From assembly GCA_009668225.1 (NCBI GenBank), contig WJYK01000005.1, positions 1 through 64,000 of the forward strand: a stretch of DNA of 64,000 bases, given 5' to 3'. A model generated the notes under the pieces. It saw only the letters and a list, made by a program, of their open reading frames with translations. It had not been told where the DNA came from and searched no databases. Origin of the DNA: Enterobacteriaceae bacterium RIT693 (GTDB lineage: Bacteria; Pseudomonadota; Gammaproteobacteria; Enterobacterales; Enterobacteriaceae). This document shows, in pieces, positions 47,077-55,229 of this stretch. Both the position numbers and the translations under genes were made by a program. Numbering within the stretch: position 1 is the stretch's first letter; each line of letters begins with the position of its first letter.

Positions 47077-47101
47077 AGTTTCCGGCTAAAGCGCGTCTTT
47101 A
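47077..47101. repeat. Direct repeat, left copy (orphan fhlA end)
   Basis: The sequence from AGTTTCCGGCTAAAG through CGTCTTTA equals the end of fhlA, reverse strand, with one C/T change at the 16th base. It is not attached to any fhlA reading frame here. Confidence 0.88.
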
Positions 47102-47120
47102 GCAACTACCACGGCAGTGC

Positions 47121-47924
47121 TTATGAGAACGCTGCCCAGAAGTCGTCGATCATCATATCGATATCTTCCGAGGTACTGCCGGATGTATGTCGTGTAATGG
47201 TATCCTTCAGCCGCTCTTTATCCAGGGCTAATACCGCTTGTCGAAGCTCTGGTGATGAGATCAGGGCCGTATCACTTCCGGCAAGTCTGGCACCTAACCT
47301 GTCAGGGTTCCAGTCGACTTGTTCACCCCATTTATCATTGTCATACAAGCGATCTTCTTCAACCGCGCTATATTCTTTTAAAATGTTAAAAATATCGACA
47401 GCGTCTCTTGATACCTCTGCACCTCGATCTCGCCAGGCAAAGAGTTTCAGCAATAGCAAACCCGGCAGAGAGCAAAATCTGATCACAGTACCGGAACTCA
47501 GCTGAATGGATATAGCGCTTTTAAACGCTTCCTGGAAGCCGTCTACCGACATAACAAAATCTCTGTCTGGTGGCCATGCTATTGCATTTTCTTCGGCTAT
47601 TTCACCGAATGGAATGATATCCAGTTCATTTCCTTCCCATACCAGTCGATGGGCGTTACCTTTAATTTCCTCTGCTCCTTGGGCGAGAATGACCTGCTTA
47701 AGCGCTGAGAACTGCTGCCAGTCTTTGATGAAAATGGCAATATCGATGTCCCGCGTATGGCGACCGCTTCTTCTGCCATGTAGATGCGTCAAAATCACTT
47801 CTCTGGCCGTTGCGCCAGCTACGAAAAATTCAATCCTGGGTTCAGTACAGCTCTGAGCTATGCGTTCAAGTAATGTTTCAGTGCCCGAAGAGAGTGGCTG
47901 TTTTAAGCTGTAAATATCTGTCAT
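47121..47924 (-). CDS. Nucleotidyltransferase, AbiEii/toxin-like
   Basis: A 267-residue protein with the DNA-polymerase-beta-type nucleotidyltransferase signature. VAGATAREVIL (about residues 35-45) is the glycine loop, TRDIDIAIF (about residues 57-65) carries the two metal aspartates, and NELDIIPFG near residue 103 supplies the third. The active site therefore looks complete. Its start lies inside the end of the AbiEi-like gene, the usual order of type IV antitoxin then toxin. I infer a toxin or defence effector that transfers nucleotides to RNA or protein. The function is not shown by sequence alone. Codon use is AT-richer than in the neighbours. Confidence 0.82.
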   Translation of the reverse strand: MTDIYSLKQPLSSGTETLLERIAQSCTEPRIEFFVAGATAREVILTHLHGRRSGRHTRDIDIAIFIKDWQQFSALKQVILAQGAEEIKGNAHRLVWEGNELDIIPFGEIAEENAIAWPPDRDFVMSVDGFQEAFKSAISIQLSSGTVIRFCSLPGLLLLKLFAWRDRGAEVSRDAVDIFNILKEYSAVEEDRLYDNDKWGEQVDWNPDRLGARLAGSDTALISSPELRQAVLALDKERLKDTITRHTSGSTSEDIDMMIDDFWAAFS

Positions 47925-48891
47925 TCAGTAGCCCTGCGGTTTCAATATTTCGGTCATCCTGCGAGGCCATTAATTCGGCGATACTTAACAAAACAATGCC
48001 TCGTGTCGTCGGTGTAAAGTCTTCGCCCCAAAATGCGGAGGTGAGATGAAAGTTCCCCTTCGGATGGGATCGAAGACCCAGACTCTCTTTACGGTAAGAG
48101 AGCGGAAGAGGAGTAAAGAGTTGTATGTGTTCAGGATGAAGATAGCTGTCACTTAATATGTTGGCGGCGGCCTCTCCTCCCCAGCACTCGCCGGGTTCAA
48201 GATGGCGCTTACGCCAGTTGTCATTTTCCTCCAGAACCAGCGTTTTTAACTTAGGGCGTAATTCAACGGCGTATTCACGGATCCACTGTGCTGTCAGGGT
48301 TTCGGGGTCGGTGAGGCGGCGCCCCTGCTTTGACTGGCGATATAAACGCTTTGATTCCAGGTAGTCGAAAGCCTTGCTCACCATTCCTAAAGATATTCCG
48401 GCTAAAGTGGCTAACTGGCGGTAATTGGTATTGATGGTGCCGGGCTCGGAAAGCAAAACAAACAGTAACTTCATTACGCCGGATGACATCCTGCTGGGTT
48501 CTTCATTAAAGGCGTTGTTTTTTCGGCCTGAGACTCTCAGGAACAACCCAGGTACAGTGATACTGGCATTGCCGGCACTATCGAGAAAATGTATACCCCT
48601 CTCGATGCAATACTTTTCAAGAGCCGGAGTCATGCGGTCACAAACCAGTAGCCCGGGCTGTGAGAAATTTTTTTTATTCTGCATCTCTTCCCAAAAAAGA
48701 AGCTGCTCTTTACGTGGACGAAAGCGTATTTGAAACACAAAAGGAAATGCCCGACCGTCGGGCATATTGATATCGATAAAGCCATCATAGCCTTCATCAG
48801 ACAATGAGTTAGCCTTAGTATGTACAGTGATTGCTAAACCTTCAGGAAGGTTTTGGGATAGTTCTTCGAATAGTTGTTCTTCTCTATACAT
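47878..48891 (-). CDS. AbiEi-like winged-helix protein (putative antitoxin/repressor)
   Basis: A 337-residue protein. The N-terminal half ends in the motif HFLDSAGNASITVPGLFLRV (about residues 100-119), typical of AbiEi_2-type proteins. A winged helix-turn-helix follows (YRQLATLAGISLGMVSKAFD, about residues 158-177) and then a domain I do not recognise. I chose ATG 48891 over a GTG three codons upstream, because AAAGG is 10 bases before this ATG but only one base before the GTG. Type IV antitoxins repress their own promoter. A four-half-site dyad operator lies directly upstream. Role as antitoxin is inference. Confidence 0.8.
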   Translation of the reverse strand: MYREEQLFEELSQNLPEGLAITVHTKANSLSDEGYDGFIDINMPDGRAFPFVFQIRFRPRKEQLLFWEEMQNKKNFSQPGLLVCDRMTPALEKYCIERGIHFLDSAGNASITVPGLFLRVSGRKNNAFNEEPSRMSSGVMKLLFVLLSEPGTINTNYRQLATLAGISLGMVSKAFDYLESKRLYRQSKQGRRLTDPETLTAQWIREYAVELRPKLKTLVLEENDNWRKRHLEPGECWGGEAAANILSDSYLHPEHIQLFTPLPLSYRKESLGLRSHPKGNFHLTSAFWGEDFTPTTRGIVLLSIAELMASQDDRNIETAGLLNDRYLQLKTATLFGH

Positions 48892-48893
48892 TG

Positions 48894-48946
48894 TGTTCAC
48901 ACCTTTTTAGTGTTCATGATGTATGAACAGTTTTATTTTATGAACA
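48894..48946. promoter_or_regulatory. Nested dyad operator of the insert
   Basis: Four half-sites, TGTTCA at 48894 and 48911 and TGAACA at 48924 and 48941. Both the inner and the outer pair are centred on the same base, 48920 (TGTTCA-N11-TGTTCA-N7-TGAACA-N11-TGAACA). The site lies between the divergent AbiEi-like and phosphatase genes and overlaps possible promoters for both (minus strand TTGTTC-N17-ATACAT). The AbiEi-like protein is the obvious candidate to bind it. Confidence 0.75.
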
Positions 48947-49006
48947 ACACAGTAGTTGTGCAACATACTGATGAAAAAGAATATGCGGCTGGAGAGGCAA
49001 CAAGTT

Positions 49007-49753
49007 GTGATTATCTCTTTGAAAGAGAACAAGGTTGGTCGTGACTTTGTTGTTGGCGATCTCCATGGCAGTTATGAAGCGTTTAACGCTTTACTGCAGC
49101 ATGTTGGTTTTGATGAACATCATGATCGGGTCATTGCTGTTGGCGATCTTATCGATCGCGGTAAAGACAGTCTGCTTTGCCTTGAGCTCCTTCATTCAGA
49201 ATGGTTTTATTCGGTGCGTGGGAATCATGAGGGTTTGATGCAGGAGTGGGATCTCGCAACGACAGAACAACGACATAGTATTGAACAGCGCTGGTGTGAA
49301 GAAGGTGGGGAATGGTTCTTTTCTCTTCCCCCAGAACAACAATCCCGTTGCGTGCGATTAATTGAACAACTTCCGATGGTGGTTATTGTTGAATCAGGTG
49401 GTTATCAGTACGCCATTTTGCACGCGGAAATTCCACCTGAAGTGGACGATTTTCATGATTTTATCGACAGACTGATAGAGGTCGATAGGCAGGCGGTTTC
49501 TTCATGCCTATGGGGAAGACGGCGAAAACTGGCCAGATCTACGACGGTAGTCAGCGGCATTGATTATATCCTGGCAGGACATTCACCCTCGCAATTTCCT
49601 AAGATAAGCTACGGTAACTCACTGATTCTTGATTTTGGCGCTGGAGTAGAATGCTATGGTAGTGCTCTTGGGTTGATGGAGCTTTCCACACAGCATCTTT
49701 ATCTTCATCGTCAGGGTGAAATCATCTTGCATGAAGGCGCTGCTTTTCTCTGA
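49007..49753 (+). CDS. PPP-family serine/threonine protein phosphatase
   Basis: A 248-residue metallophosphatase of the bacterial PrpA/PphB type. The three signature motifs are complete: GDLHGSY (about residue 17), GDLIDRG (about 45) and RGNHE (about 71). Later ligands are in AILHAE and ILAGHSP. I prefer the GTG at 49007 because GGAGAGG is 9 bases upstream. ATGs at 48971 and 48983 and a TTG at 48956 are in frame but lack a clear ribosome site. It is divergent from the AbiEi-like gene and shares its operator region. E. coli has pphB near fhlA and mutS, so ancestry by either route is possible. Confidence 0.88.
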   Translation: MIISLKENKVGRDFVVGDLHGSYEAFNALLQHVGFDEHHDRVIAVGDLIDRGKDSLLCLELLHSEWFYSVRGNHEGLMQEWDLATTEQRHSIEQRWCEEGGEWFFSLPPEQQSRCVRLIEQLPMVVIVESGGYQYAILHAEIPPEVDDFHDFIDRLIEVDRQAVSSCLWGRRRKLARSTTVVSGIDYILAGHSPSQFPKISYGNSLILDFGAGVECYGSALGLMELSTQHLYLHRQGEIILHEGAAFL

Positions 49754-49780
49754 CAGCCCTGGATAAACCAGGGCTGTTTT
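49753..49780 (+). terminator. Terminator after the phosphatase gene
   Basis: ACAGCCCTGG, loop ATAAA, CCAGGGCTGT, then TTT directly at the stop codon of the phosphatase gene. It also separates it from the convergent fhlA. Confidence 0.88.
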
Positions 49781-49783
49781 CGT

Positions 49784-49808
49784 AGTTTCCGGCTAAAGTG
49801 CGTCTTTA
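49784..49808. repeat. Direct repeat, right copy (fhlA 3' end)
   Basis: Covers the last codons and stop of fhlA (K-D-A-L-stop on the minus strand) and the bases just after it. It matches the left copy at 24 of 25 positions. Confidence 0.88.
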
Positions 49809-51877
49809 TCAATCCCCAGACGCTTCATCCGCGAAAGTAACGTGGTTCGCTTCAGCCCTAAGCGCTGAGCCGCTCCGCGAGGTCCGGCGACTACACCGTT
49901 GGCCTCTTTCAGCACGCGCAGAATGCGCTGATACTCGTCTTCGTCTTCACGTATCTCTTCGCTGGCGACGGTGGAGCGCACTCGCTCAACCGGCGGGTGG
50001 TAGTCCACCTCCGGCAGCGAAAGATGCAGCACGTTGCCGCGCGTCAGCAGCACGGCGCGCTCAATCACGTTTTCCAGCTCACGCACGTTACCCGGCCATT
50101 CCATGCGGCTCAGGGCGCGCAGCGTTTCCGCCGGAATGCTATCTATGTTGCGATTCAGGCGACGGGCGATTTTAAAGGTGAAGGATTTCACCAACAGAGG
50201 AATGTCCTCCGGGCGCTCGCGCAGCGGCGGCAGGGTGATAGGGAAAACGTTCAGCCGATAGTAAAGGTCGCTGCGGAACTCGCGGTCGGCCACCATCGCT
50301 TTCAGGTTGCGGTTGGTGGCGGCGATCAGGCGCACGTCCACTTCCTGGACTTTATTGCTGCCGAGGCGTTCGAACTCTTGCTCCTGGAGTACGCGCAGTA
50401 GTTTAGGCTGAAGCTCGATCGGCATATCGCCGACTTCATCCAGGAACAGCGAGCTTTTATCTGCCAGTTCAAAGCGGCCGATGCGCTGATTATTCGCCCC
50501 GGTAAAAGCGCCGCGCTCGTGGCCGAATAAATCGCTCTCCAGCAGCCCGGCGGGCATTGCGGCGCAGTTGATCTTCACCATCCGGCGGCTGTTGCGCTCG
50601 CTCAGGTTATGGATCGCGCGGGCAATCAATTCTTTACCTGTCCCGGTTTCGCCGAGGATCAGCACGGTACTGTCGCTGCTGGCGACCATCTCTACCTGTT
50701 TAAGTACGATAGACATGGCTTCGCCGCGCCCGATAATTTCACCAAAATCGCTGTCGACGTTATTAATCTGTTCGGTGAGGTAGAGGTTCTCATCGACCAG
50801 GTTTTCTTTTAGACGATTAATTTCCTGATAGGCCAGAGCGTTATCTACCGCAATGGCGATGCGCTCGGCAATCTGGCGCAGCAGCTTCAGGTTGGCTGGC
50901 GTAAAGCCGTGTTCACTGCATTTAGCCAGTTTCAGTACGCCCAACATATTGTTGCCAAACTTTAGCGGTAGCAGGCAAAGCATTTGCGGCTTGTTGTCCC
51001 ACATCTCCAGCAGCATGCGTTCATACGGTGCCAGCTTGTCGCCAGGGCAGAGGTTTAGTAGCAGCATTTCACCGCTTTTAAAGACCCGCTCTGAAAGCGT
51101 ACCGTCCTCAACGACGTCGCTTTGATCGTGAATCGGCGAGGCTTCATCAACAAAATGGGTGGAATAAAGCGTAAGCCGCGCTTTGCGGCTGCTTTTTAGC
51201 ACGATACTGATGGAATCAATGGCGAAGTGATAATGAATTTCGCGGGCGATCTCGCTTATCAGCTCGTCCAGATCCAGCTTGGACAGCACCGCATTCGTCA
51301 CGGCCACCAGAATACGGAAGTCATCGCGCTCGCGGCACAGCAGCTGGTGGTCGTGGCTGGAATTGAGCCGGCTCTGAATCTGTTCGGTAACCAGGCCCAC
51401 AATTTGCGCCAGAGTATGCAGCCGGTTTAGTTCTTTTTCGGTCCAGCCGTCTGCGCTGTCGCGGATAAACTCACAGCCGCCGAAAATTTTCCCTTCAGAA
51501 GCCAGCGGCAAAAGGCAATAACGGCCAAAAGGGGCATACAAATCGAGGCTCGCCATTTGCGGCCAGGTTTCATCAAACTCCTGTTGGCTGCAAACCAGCG
51601 CTTCCGGGCGTGACAGTATGCGGCGAACCGGGCCGTTGGCCAGCGCCATTTCATCTTCGTAGTGCAGTCCTTTGCCGTGCTTATCCTTGCCATAAAAGCT
51701 CACCCGCTGATGGAGGGGATGGTAAAGCAGGATGTTTACGCGATCGGCCAGCGCGCCCTGTTTCGCCAGCTGCGTCAGGCTGCTGGCGAGTTCGTTGAGA
51801 TCGGGCTGCTGCAGCAGCGTTCGGGTCATATCAAATAACCCCTGCTGCCCGAGATCGCTCATCGGCGTGTATGACAT
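49793..51877 (-). CDS. fhlA: Formate hydrogenlyase transcriptional activator FhlA
   Basis: The sigma-54 activator that senses formate and turns on hyc, hyp and hydN. The 694-residue protein has two GAF-type sensor regions in its N-terminal half and a central AAA+ domain. That domain has Walker A GETGTGKELIARAIH, the sigma-54-contacting GAFTGA and Walker B LFLDEVGDMP. A C-terminal Fis-type helix-turn-helix (AAQRLGLKRTTLLSRMKRLG) follows. Length equals E. coli FhlA within two residues, so the insert did not truncate it, although its last codons are part of the direct repeat. Confidence 0.97.
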   Translation of the reverse strand: MSYTPMSDLGQQGLFDMTRTLLQQPDLNELASSLTQLAKQGALADRVNILLYHPLHQRVSFYGKDKHGKGLHYEDEMALANGPVRRILSRPEALVCSQQEFDETWPQMASLDLYAPFGRYCLLPLASEGKIFGGCEFIRDSADGWTEKELNRLHTLAQIVGLVTEQIQSRLNSSHDHQLLCRERDDFRILVAVTNAVLSKLDLDELISEIAREIHYHFAIDSISIVLKSSRKARLTLYSTHFVDEASPIHDQSDVVEDGTLSERVFKSGEMLLLNLCPGDKLAPYERMLLEMWDNKPQMLCLLPLKFGNNMLGVLKLAKCSEHGFTPANLKLLRQIAERIAIAVDNALAYQEINRLKENLVDENLYLTEQINNVDSDFGEIIGRGEAMSIVLKQVEMVASSDSTVLILGETGTGKELIARAIHNLSERNSRRMVKINCAAMPAGLLESDLFGHERGAFTGANNQRIGRFELADKSSLFLDEVGDMPIELQPKLLRVLQEQEFERLGSNKVQEVDVRLIAATNRNLKAMVADREFRSDLYYRLNVFPITLPPLRERPEDIPLLVKSFTFKIARRLNRNIDSIPAETLRALSRMEWPGNVRELENVIERAVLLTRGNVLHLSLPEVDYHPPVERVRSTVASEEIREDEDEYQRILRVLKEANGVVAGPRGAAQRLGLKRTTLLSRMKRLGIDKDAL

Positions 51878-51986
51878 TTTTGCTTTCCATTGAAATACCC
51901 TGCGGCGGGCGCAGGGCTAAAAGATATTATTAATATAAATATTGTTTAAGTTTAGTCAGCGTTGCGTGAATACGTACTGGTGCAGG

Positions 51987-52997
51987 TCAACAAATGCGCG
52001 GTAAGGGCTCGAAATGCGGCAAATCGAGGGTCCGTTTTACGCCATAAAGCCCCGCCACGCGCACGCCTTTCCGCTCAACGACCTCACCAACGATCGCGGC
52101 CTGTTTGCCGCACGGATGCTGCTGCAAAGCCTGCAGAATGGCCGGAGCAGACTCGGGTGACGCGGCGATGACCAGCTTGCCTTCATTAGCAAAATTTAAC
52201 GCATCGAGCCCAAGCAGCTCGCAGACGCCGCGCACCGCCGGGTTCAGAGGTAGCTGGTTTTCGGTGATTTCCATGCCGCAGCCGCTGGCGTCGGCAAACT
52301 CATGCAGGACGGCGTTCACGCCGCCGCGCGTGGCATCCCGGAGCGCTTTTACGCCGGAGATTTGAAGAAGCGGAGCAATCATCGGCGCCAGCACCGCACA
52401 GTCGCTCTGCAGGTCACCGTCCAGGCCCAGTTTCTCGCGCAGATTGAGGATGGTTGCGCCGTGGTCACCGAGCGTACCGCTGACGATGAGCCGATCTCCG
52501 GCGGCAATCTGAGCGGCGCCCCAGTTAACACCTGTCGGAATTACACCGATCCCGGCGGTATTGATAAACAGCTTGTCTGCCGCACCGCGCGGTACCACTT
52601 TGGTATCCCCAGTCACGATGGCGATACCTGCCGTGCGGGCGGCGTTTGCCATGCTGGTGACCACGTGCTCAAGCGTTTCAAACGGCAAGCCTTCTTCAAG
52701 GATAAAACCGCACGACAGCCAGCGTGGCGTAGCGCCGCTCACCGCGACGTCATTCGCCGTGCCGCACACGGCCAGCTTGCCGATATCGCCGCCGGGGAAA
52801 AACAGCGGATCGATAACGTAGCTGTCGGTGGAAAACGCAAGCCTGTCGCCGCTGGCGGTTAGCTCCGCCAGGGAAAGTCGGGCCTGATCTTCCTGCTCCG
52901 CAAGCCACGGGTTATCGAAGGCCCGCATAAACAGGCTGGCGATAAGCTGCTGCATCGCCTGGCCGCCGCTGCCGTGGGCTAGCTCAACGGTTTTCAT
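51987..52997 (-). CDS. hypE: Hydrogenase maturation protein HypE
   Basis: Makes the cyano ligand for the iron of [NiFe]-hydrogenase by dehydrating a thiocarboxamide on its own C-terminal cysteine. The 336-residue protein ends in the essential PRIC, and ATP-binding residues lie in FSTDSYVIDPLFFPGGDIGK. It overlaps hypD by four bases. Confidence 0.97.
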   Translation of the reverse strand: MKTVELAHGSGGQAMQQLIASLFMRAFDNPWLAEQEDQARLSLAELTASGDRLAFSTDSYVIDPLFFPGGDIGKLAVCGTANDVAVSGATPRWLSCGFILEEGLPFETLEHVVTSMANAARTAGIAIVTGDTKVVPRGAADKLFINTAGIGVIPTGVNWGAAQIAAGDRLIVSGTLGDHGATILNLREKLGLDGDLQSDCAVLAPMIAPLLQISGVKALRDATRGGVNAVLHEFADASGCGMEITENQLPLNPAVRGVCELLGLDALNFANEGKLVIAASPESAPAILQALQQHPCGKQAAIVGEVVERKGVRVAGLYGVKRTLDLPHFEPLPRIC

Positions 52998-54115
52998 ACT
53001 TCACACTCCTGAGAACGGTACTGATACCATGCCGCGCAGGCTCCTTCGGAGGAGACCATCAGTGCGCCAAAGGCGTTTTGCGGGTTGCAGCCGCTGCCGA
53101 ACAGCGGGCATTGCTGCGGTTTGCAGCGCCCGGTAAGGACGTCGCCGCAGCGTGCTTGCGGGTCGTCGTAAACTTGCTGAGGTTCGGGCTGGAAATGGTC
53201 TTCGGCGTCAAACTGGTGGTACGCTTCGGTTAGCTGCACGCCGGATTCGCTGATAACGCCCAGGCCTCGCCATTCGGCCTCACCGCGCACGGTAAACACT
53301 TCGCTTATCGCCTTTTGCGCAAGCCCGTTGCCTTCTTCCGGCACTACGCGGCGGTACTGGTTTTCCACCAGGCTGTGCTGCTGGATTTTTTGCTCCACCA
53401 GCATCAGCACGCCCTGCAGCAGGTCGAGCGGCTCAAAACCGGCGACGACCAGCGGCCGCTGGTGCTCAGAGGCGATAAAGTCATAGGCTTCGGTACCAAT
53501 CACCATGCTGACGTGCCCCGGTGCGAGAAAAGCGCCGATGCCGTTATCAGGCTGGGAAAGCAGGCTGCGCAGCGTCGGGATCAGCGTGATGTGCTGGCAG
53601 AAGAAATAAAAGTTATCGATGCCCTGCGATTTTGCCTGCTGCAGGGTTATCGCCGTGGCGGGCATGGTCGTTTCAAAGCCGAGCCCGAAGAACACCACTT
53701 TGCGATCCGGGTTCTGGCGCGCCAGGGTCAGCGCGTCCATTGGCGAGTAAATCACCCTGACGTCCGCGCCGCGCGACTTGGCCTGCATCAGCGAACCGTT
53801 TTTTCCCGGCACTCGCATCGCATCGCCAAAGGTGCAGAAAATCACTTCCGGGTGGCTGGCTATCTCAATGCAGCTGTCGATTCTCCCCATCGGCAGCACG
53901 CAAACCGGGCAGCCTGGGCCGTGGATAAACTCGATGTTATCCGGCAGCAGCTGGTCGAGGCCGAATTTAAAAATAGCGTGAGTATGGCCGCCGCAAACCT
54001 CCATGATGCGCAACGGGCGGGTTGCCGTGTAGTCCAGCAGCGGGGCGCGTGCTTTCAGCGTCTCAATCAGCTGCATCACGCGGTCTGGATCGCGATATTC
54101 GTCGACATAGCGCAT
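52994..54115 (-). CDS. hypD: Hydrogenase maturation protein HypD
   Basis: An iron-sulfur scaffold protein for assembling Fe(CN)2CO, 373 residues. Key motifs are MEVCGGHTHAIFKFG (about residues 39-53), GPGCPVCVLP (about 66-75), and C-terminal cysteines including RCGDVLTGRCKPQQCPLFG for the 4Fe-4S cluster. Its start overlaps the hypC stop. Confidence 0.97.
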   Translation of the reverse strand: MRYVDEYRDPDRVMQLIETLKARAPLLDYTATRPLRIMEVCGGHTHAIFKFGLDQLLPDNIEFIHGPGCPVCVLPMGRIDSCIEIASHPEVIFCTFGDAMRVPGKNGSLMQAKSRGADVRVIYSPMDALTLARQNPDRKVVFFGLGFETTMPATAITLQQAKSQGIDNFYFFCQHITLIPTLRSLLSQPDNGIGAFLAPGHVSMVIGTEAYDFIASEHQRPLVVAGFEPLDLLQGVLMLVEQKIQQHSLVENQYRRVVPEEGNGLAQKAISEVFTVRGEAEWRGLGVISESGVQLTEAYHQFDAEDHFQPEPQQVYDDPQARCGDVLTGRCKPQQCPLFGSGCNPQNAFGALMVSSEGACAAWYQYRSQECEV

Positions 54116-54375
54116 CAGCGATGCTCCTCGCCGTAGAGCAGGGCGCCGACGTCCGGCTCCACCTCGAACATATTTTGCAGGGCATCAAGCGTGTCCCGCG
54201 CTTCGGCTTCGTCAATAATGCTCATGGCGAAACCGACGTGAACCAAAACCCATTGCCCCACGGCGGCGTCGCCGACCAGGGTTAAATTCACGTCGCGCTG
54301 CACGCCGCAGACGTCCACTTTTGCGCTGCCGTCGGCCAGCCGCTCGACAATCTGGCCGGGAATGCCTATGCACAT
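54115..54375 (-). CDS. hypC: Hydrogenase maturation chaperone HypC
   Basis: A small chaperone of 86 residues that forms a complex with HypD and then with the large-subunit precursor HycE. The N-terminal MCIGIPGQI contains Cys2, which binds the iron group. Its frame overlaps the end of hypB by 10 bases. Confidence 0.96.
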   Translation of the reverse strand: MCIGIPGQIVERLADGSAKVDVCGVQRDVNLTLVGDAAVGQWVLVHVGFAMSIIDEAEARDTLDALQNMFEVEPDVGALLYGEEHR

Positions 54376-55229
54376 CGTTCCGCCTCCAGCCAGCTAAGCC
54401 ACTCGTCCATTCCTTCCCCGCTGGTCGCGGAAACCAGAATAATTTTGATATCCGGATTAACCTCTCGGGCAAAGGCCAGGCATTTGTTTACGTCGAACTG
54501 CAGGTACGGCAGCAAATCGATTTTGTTCAGCAGCATCAAAGACGCTGCGGCGAACATATGTGGGTATTTCAGCGGCTTGTCTTCCCCTTCCGTCACCGAC
54601 AGCACCGCGACCTTGTGGCGTTCCCCTAAATCAAAGCTCGCCGGACACACCAGGTTGCCGACGTTTTCGATAAACAGCACGCTGTCCTGCTCAAGCGGCA
54701 GGCGCAGCATAGCATCGCGGATCATTTGGGCATCAAGGTGGCAGCCTTTGCCGGTATTGACCTGAATGGCTGGCGTCCCGGTTTCACGGATGCGCGCCGC
54801 ATCATTCACCGTTTGCTGATCGCCTTCGATAACCGCGCATGGCACTTTGGTATTCAGGCGTTTTAGCGTTTCGGTGAGCAGGGTGGTTTTGCCGGAGCCT
54901 GGGCTGGAAACCAGGTTCAGCACCAGCTGATTCTGGCTGGCGAAGCGTTCGCGGTTATGGGCGGCGAGCTGGTTGTTTTTATCCAGCACGTTCAACTCAA
55001 TCTCCAGCATTTTGCGCTGCGTCATGCCCGGCGCGTGGGTGCCCGCCGCGCCGTGACCGTAATGCAGGTCGCCCTGTTCGTCGGCGGTTGGGGCGAACTT
55101 CACGCCGGTTATCTTTTGCAGCGGGCGTGCCGCCGGAGCAAACGGGGCGCTGCGAAAGCCTGAATGAGGATTACGCTCGTCCCCTTCTATATACAGGTTG
55201 CCTTCACCGCAACCGCAAGTGCTACACAT
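54366..55229 (-). CDS. hypB: Hydrogenase nickel incorporation GTPase HypB
   Basis: A GTPase of 287 residues that delivers nickel to hydrogenase. The N-terminus CSTCGCGEG is the high-affinity nickel site of the E. coli type. The P-loop is SPGSGKTTL (about residues 110-118), and the guanine-specific motif NKIDLL lies near residue 235. It overlaps hypA by eight bases. Confidence 0.97.
   Translation of the reverse strand: MCSTCGCGEGNLYIEGDERNPHSGFRSAPFAPAARPLQKITGVKFAPTADEQGDLHYGHGAAGTHAPGMTQRKMLEIELNVLDKNNQLAAHNRERFASQNQLVLNLVSSPGSGKTTLLTETLKRLNTKVPCAVIEGDQQTVNDAARIRETGTPAIQVNTGKGCHLDAQMIRDAMLRLPLEQDSVLFIENVGNLVCPASFDLGERHKVAVLSVTEGEDKPLKYPHMFAAASLMLLNKIDLLPYLQFDVNKCLAFAREVNPDIKIILVSATSGEGMDEWLSWLEAERCA

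Larger units (their letters stand above)
47077..49808. mobile_element. Small genomic insert bounded by a duplicated fhlA 3' end
   Basis: About 2.7 kb flanked by a 25-bp direct repeat with one mismatch (47077-47101 and 49784-49808), extending to 27 of 29 positions. The right copy is the end of fhlA. The content is two minus-strand genes (nucleotidyltransferase and AbiEi-like) and one plus-strand phosphatase gene. By hand count a sampled line (49021-49080) is 28/60 G+C, against 38/60 for 50041-50100 in fhlA. No integrase or transposase is present. It looks like an inserted cassette, possibly mobilised by a recombinase supplied elsewhere. Confidence 0.7.

Noticed and set aside
47077-49808. Insertion sequence or transposon as the origin of the fhlA-yajD insert
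   Set aside because: No transposase, no terminal inverted repeats, and the direct repeat is far longer than a typical transposon target duplication. Site-specific integration fits better.
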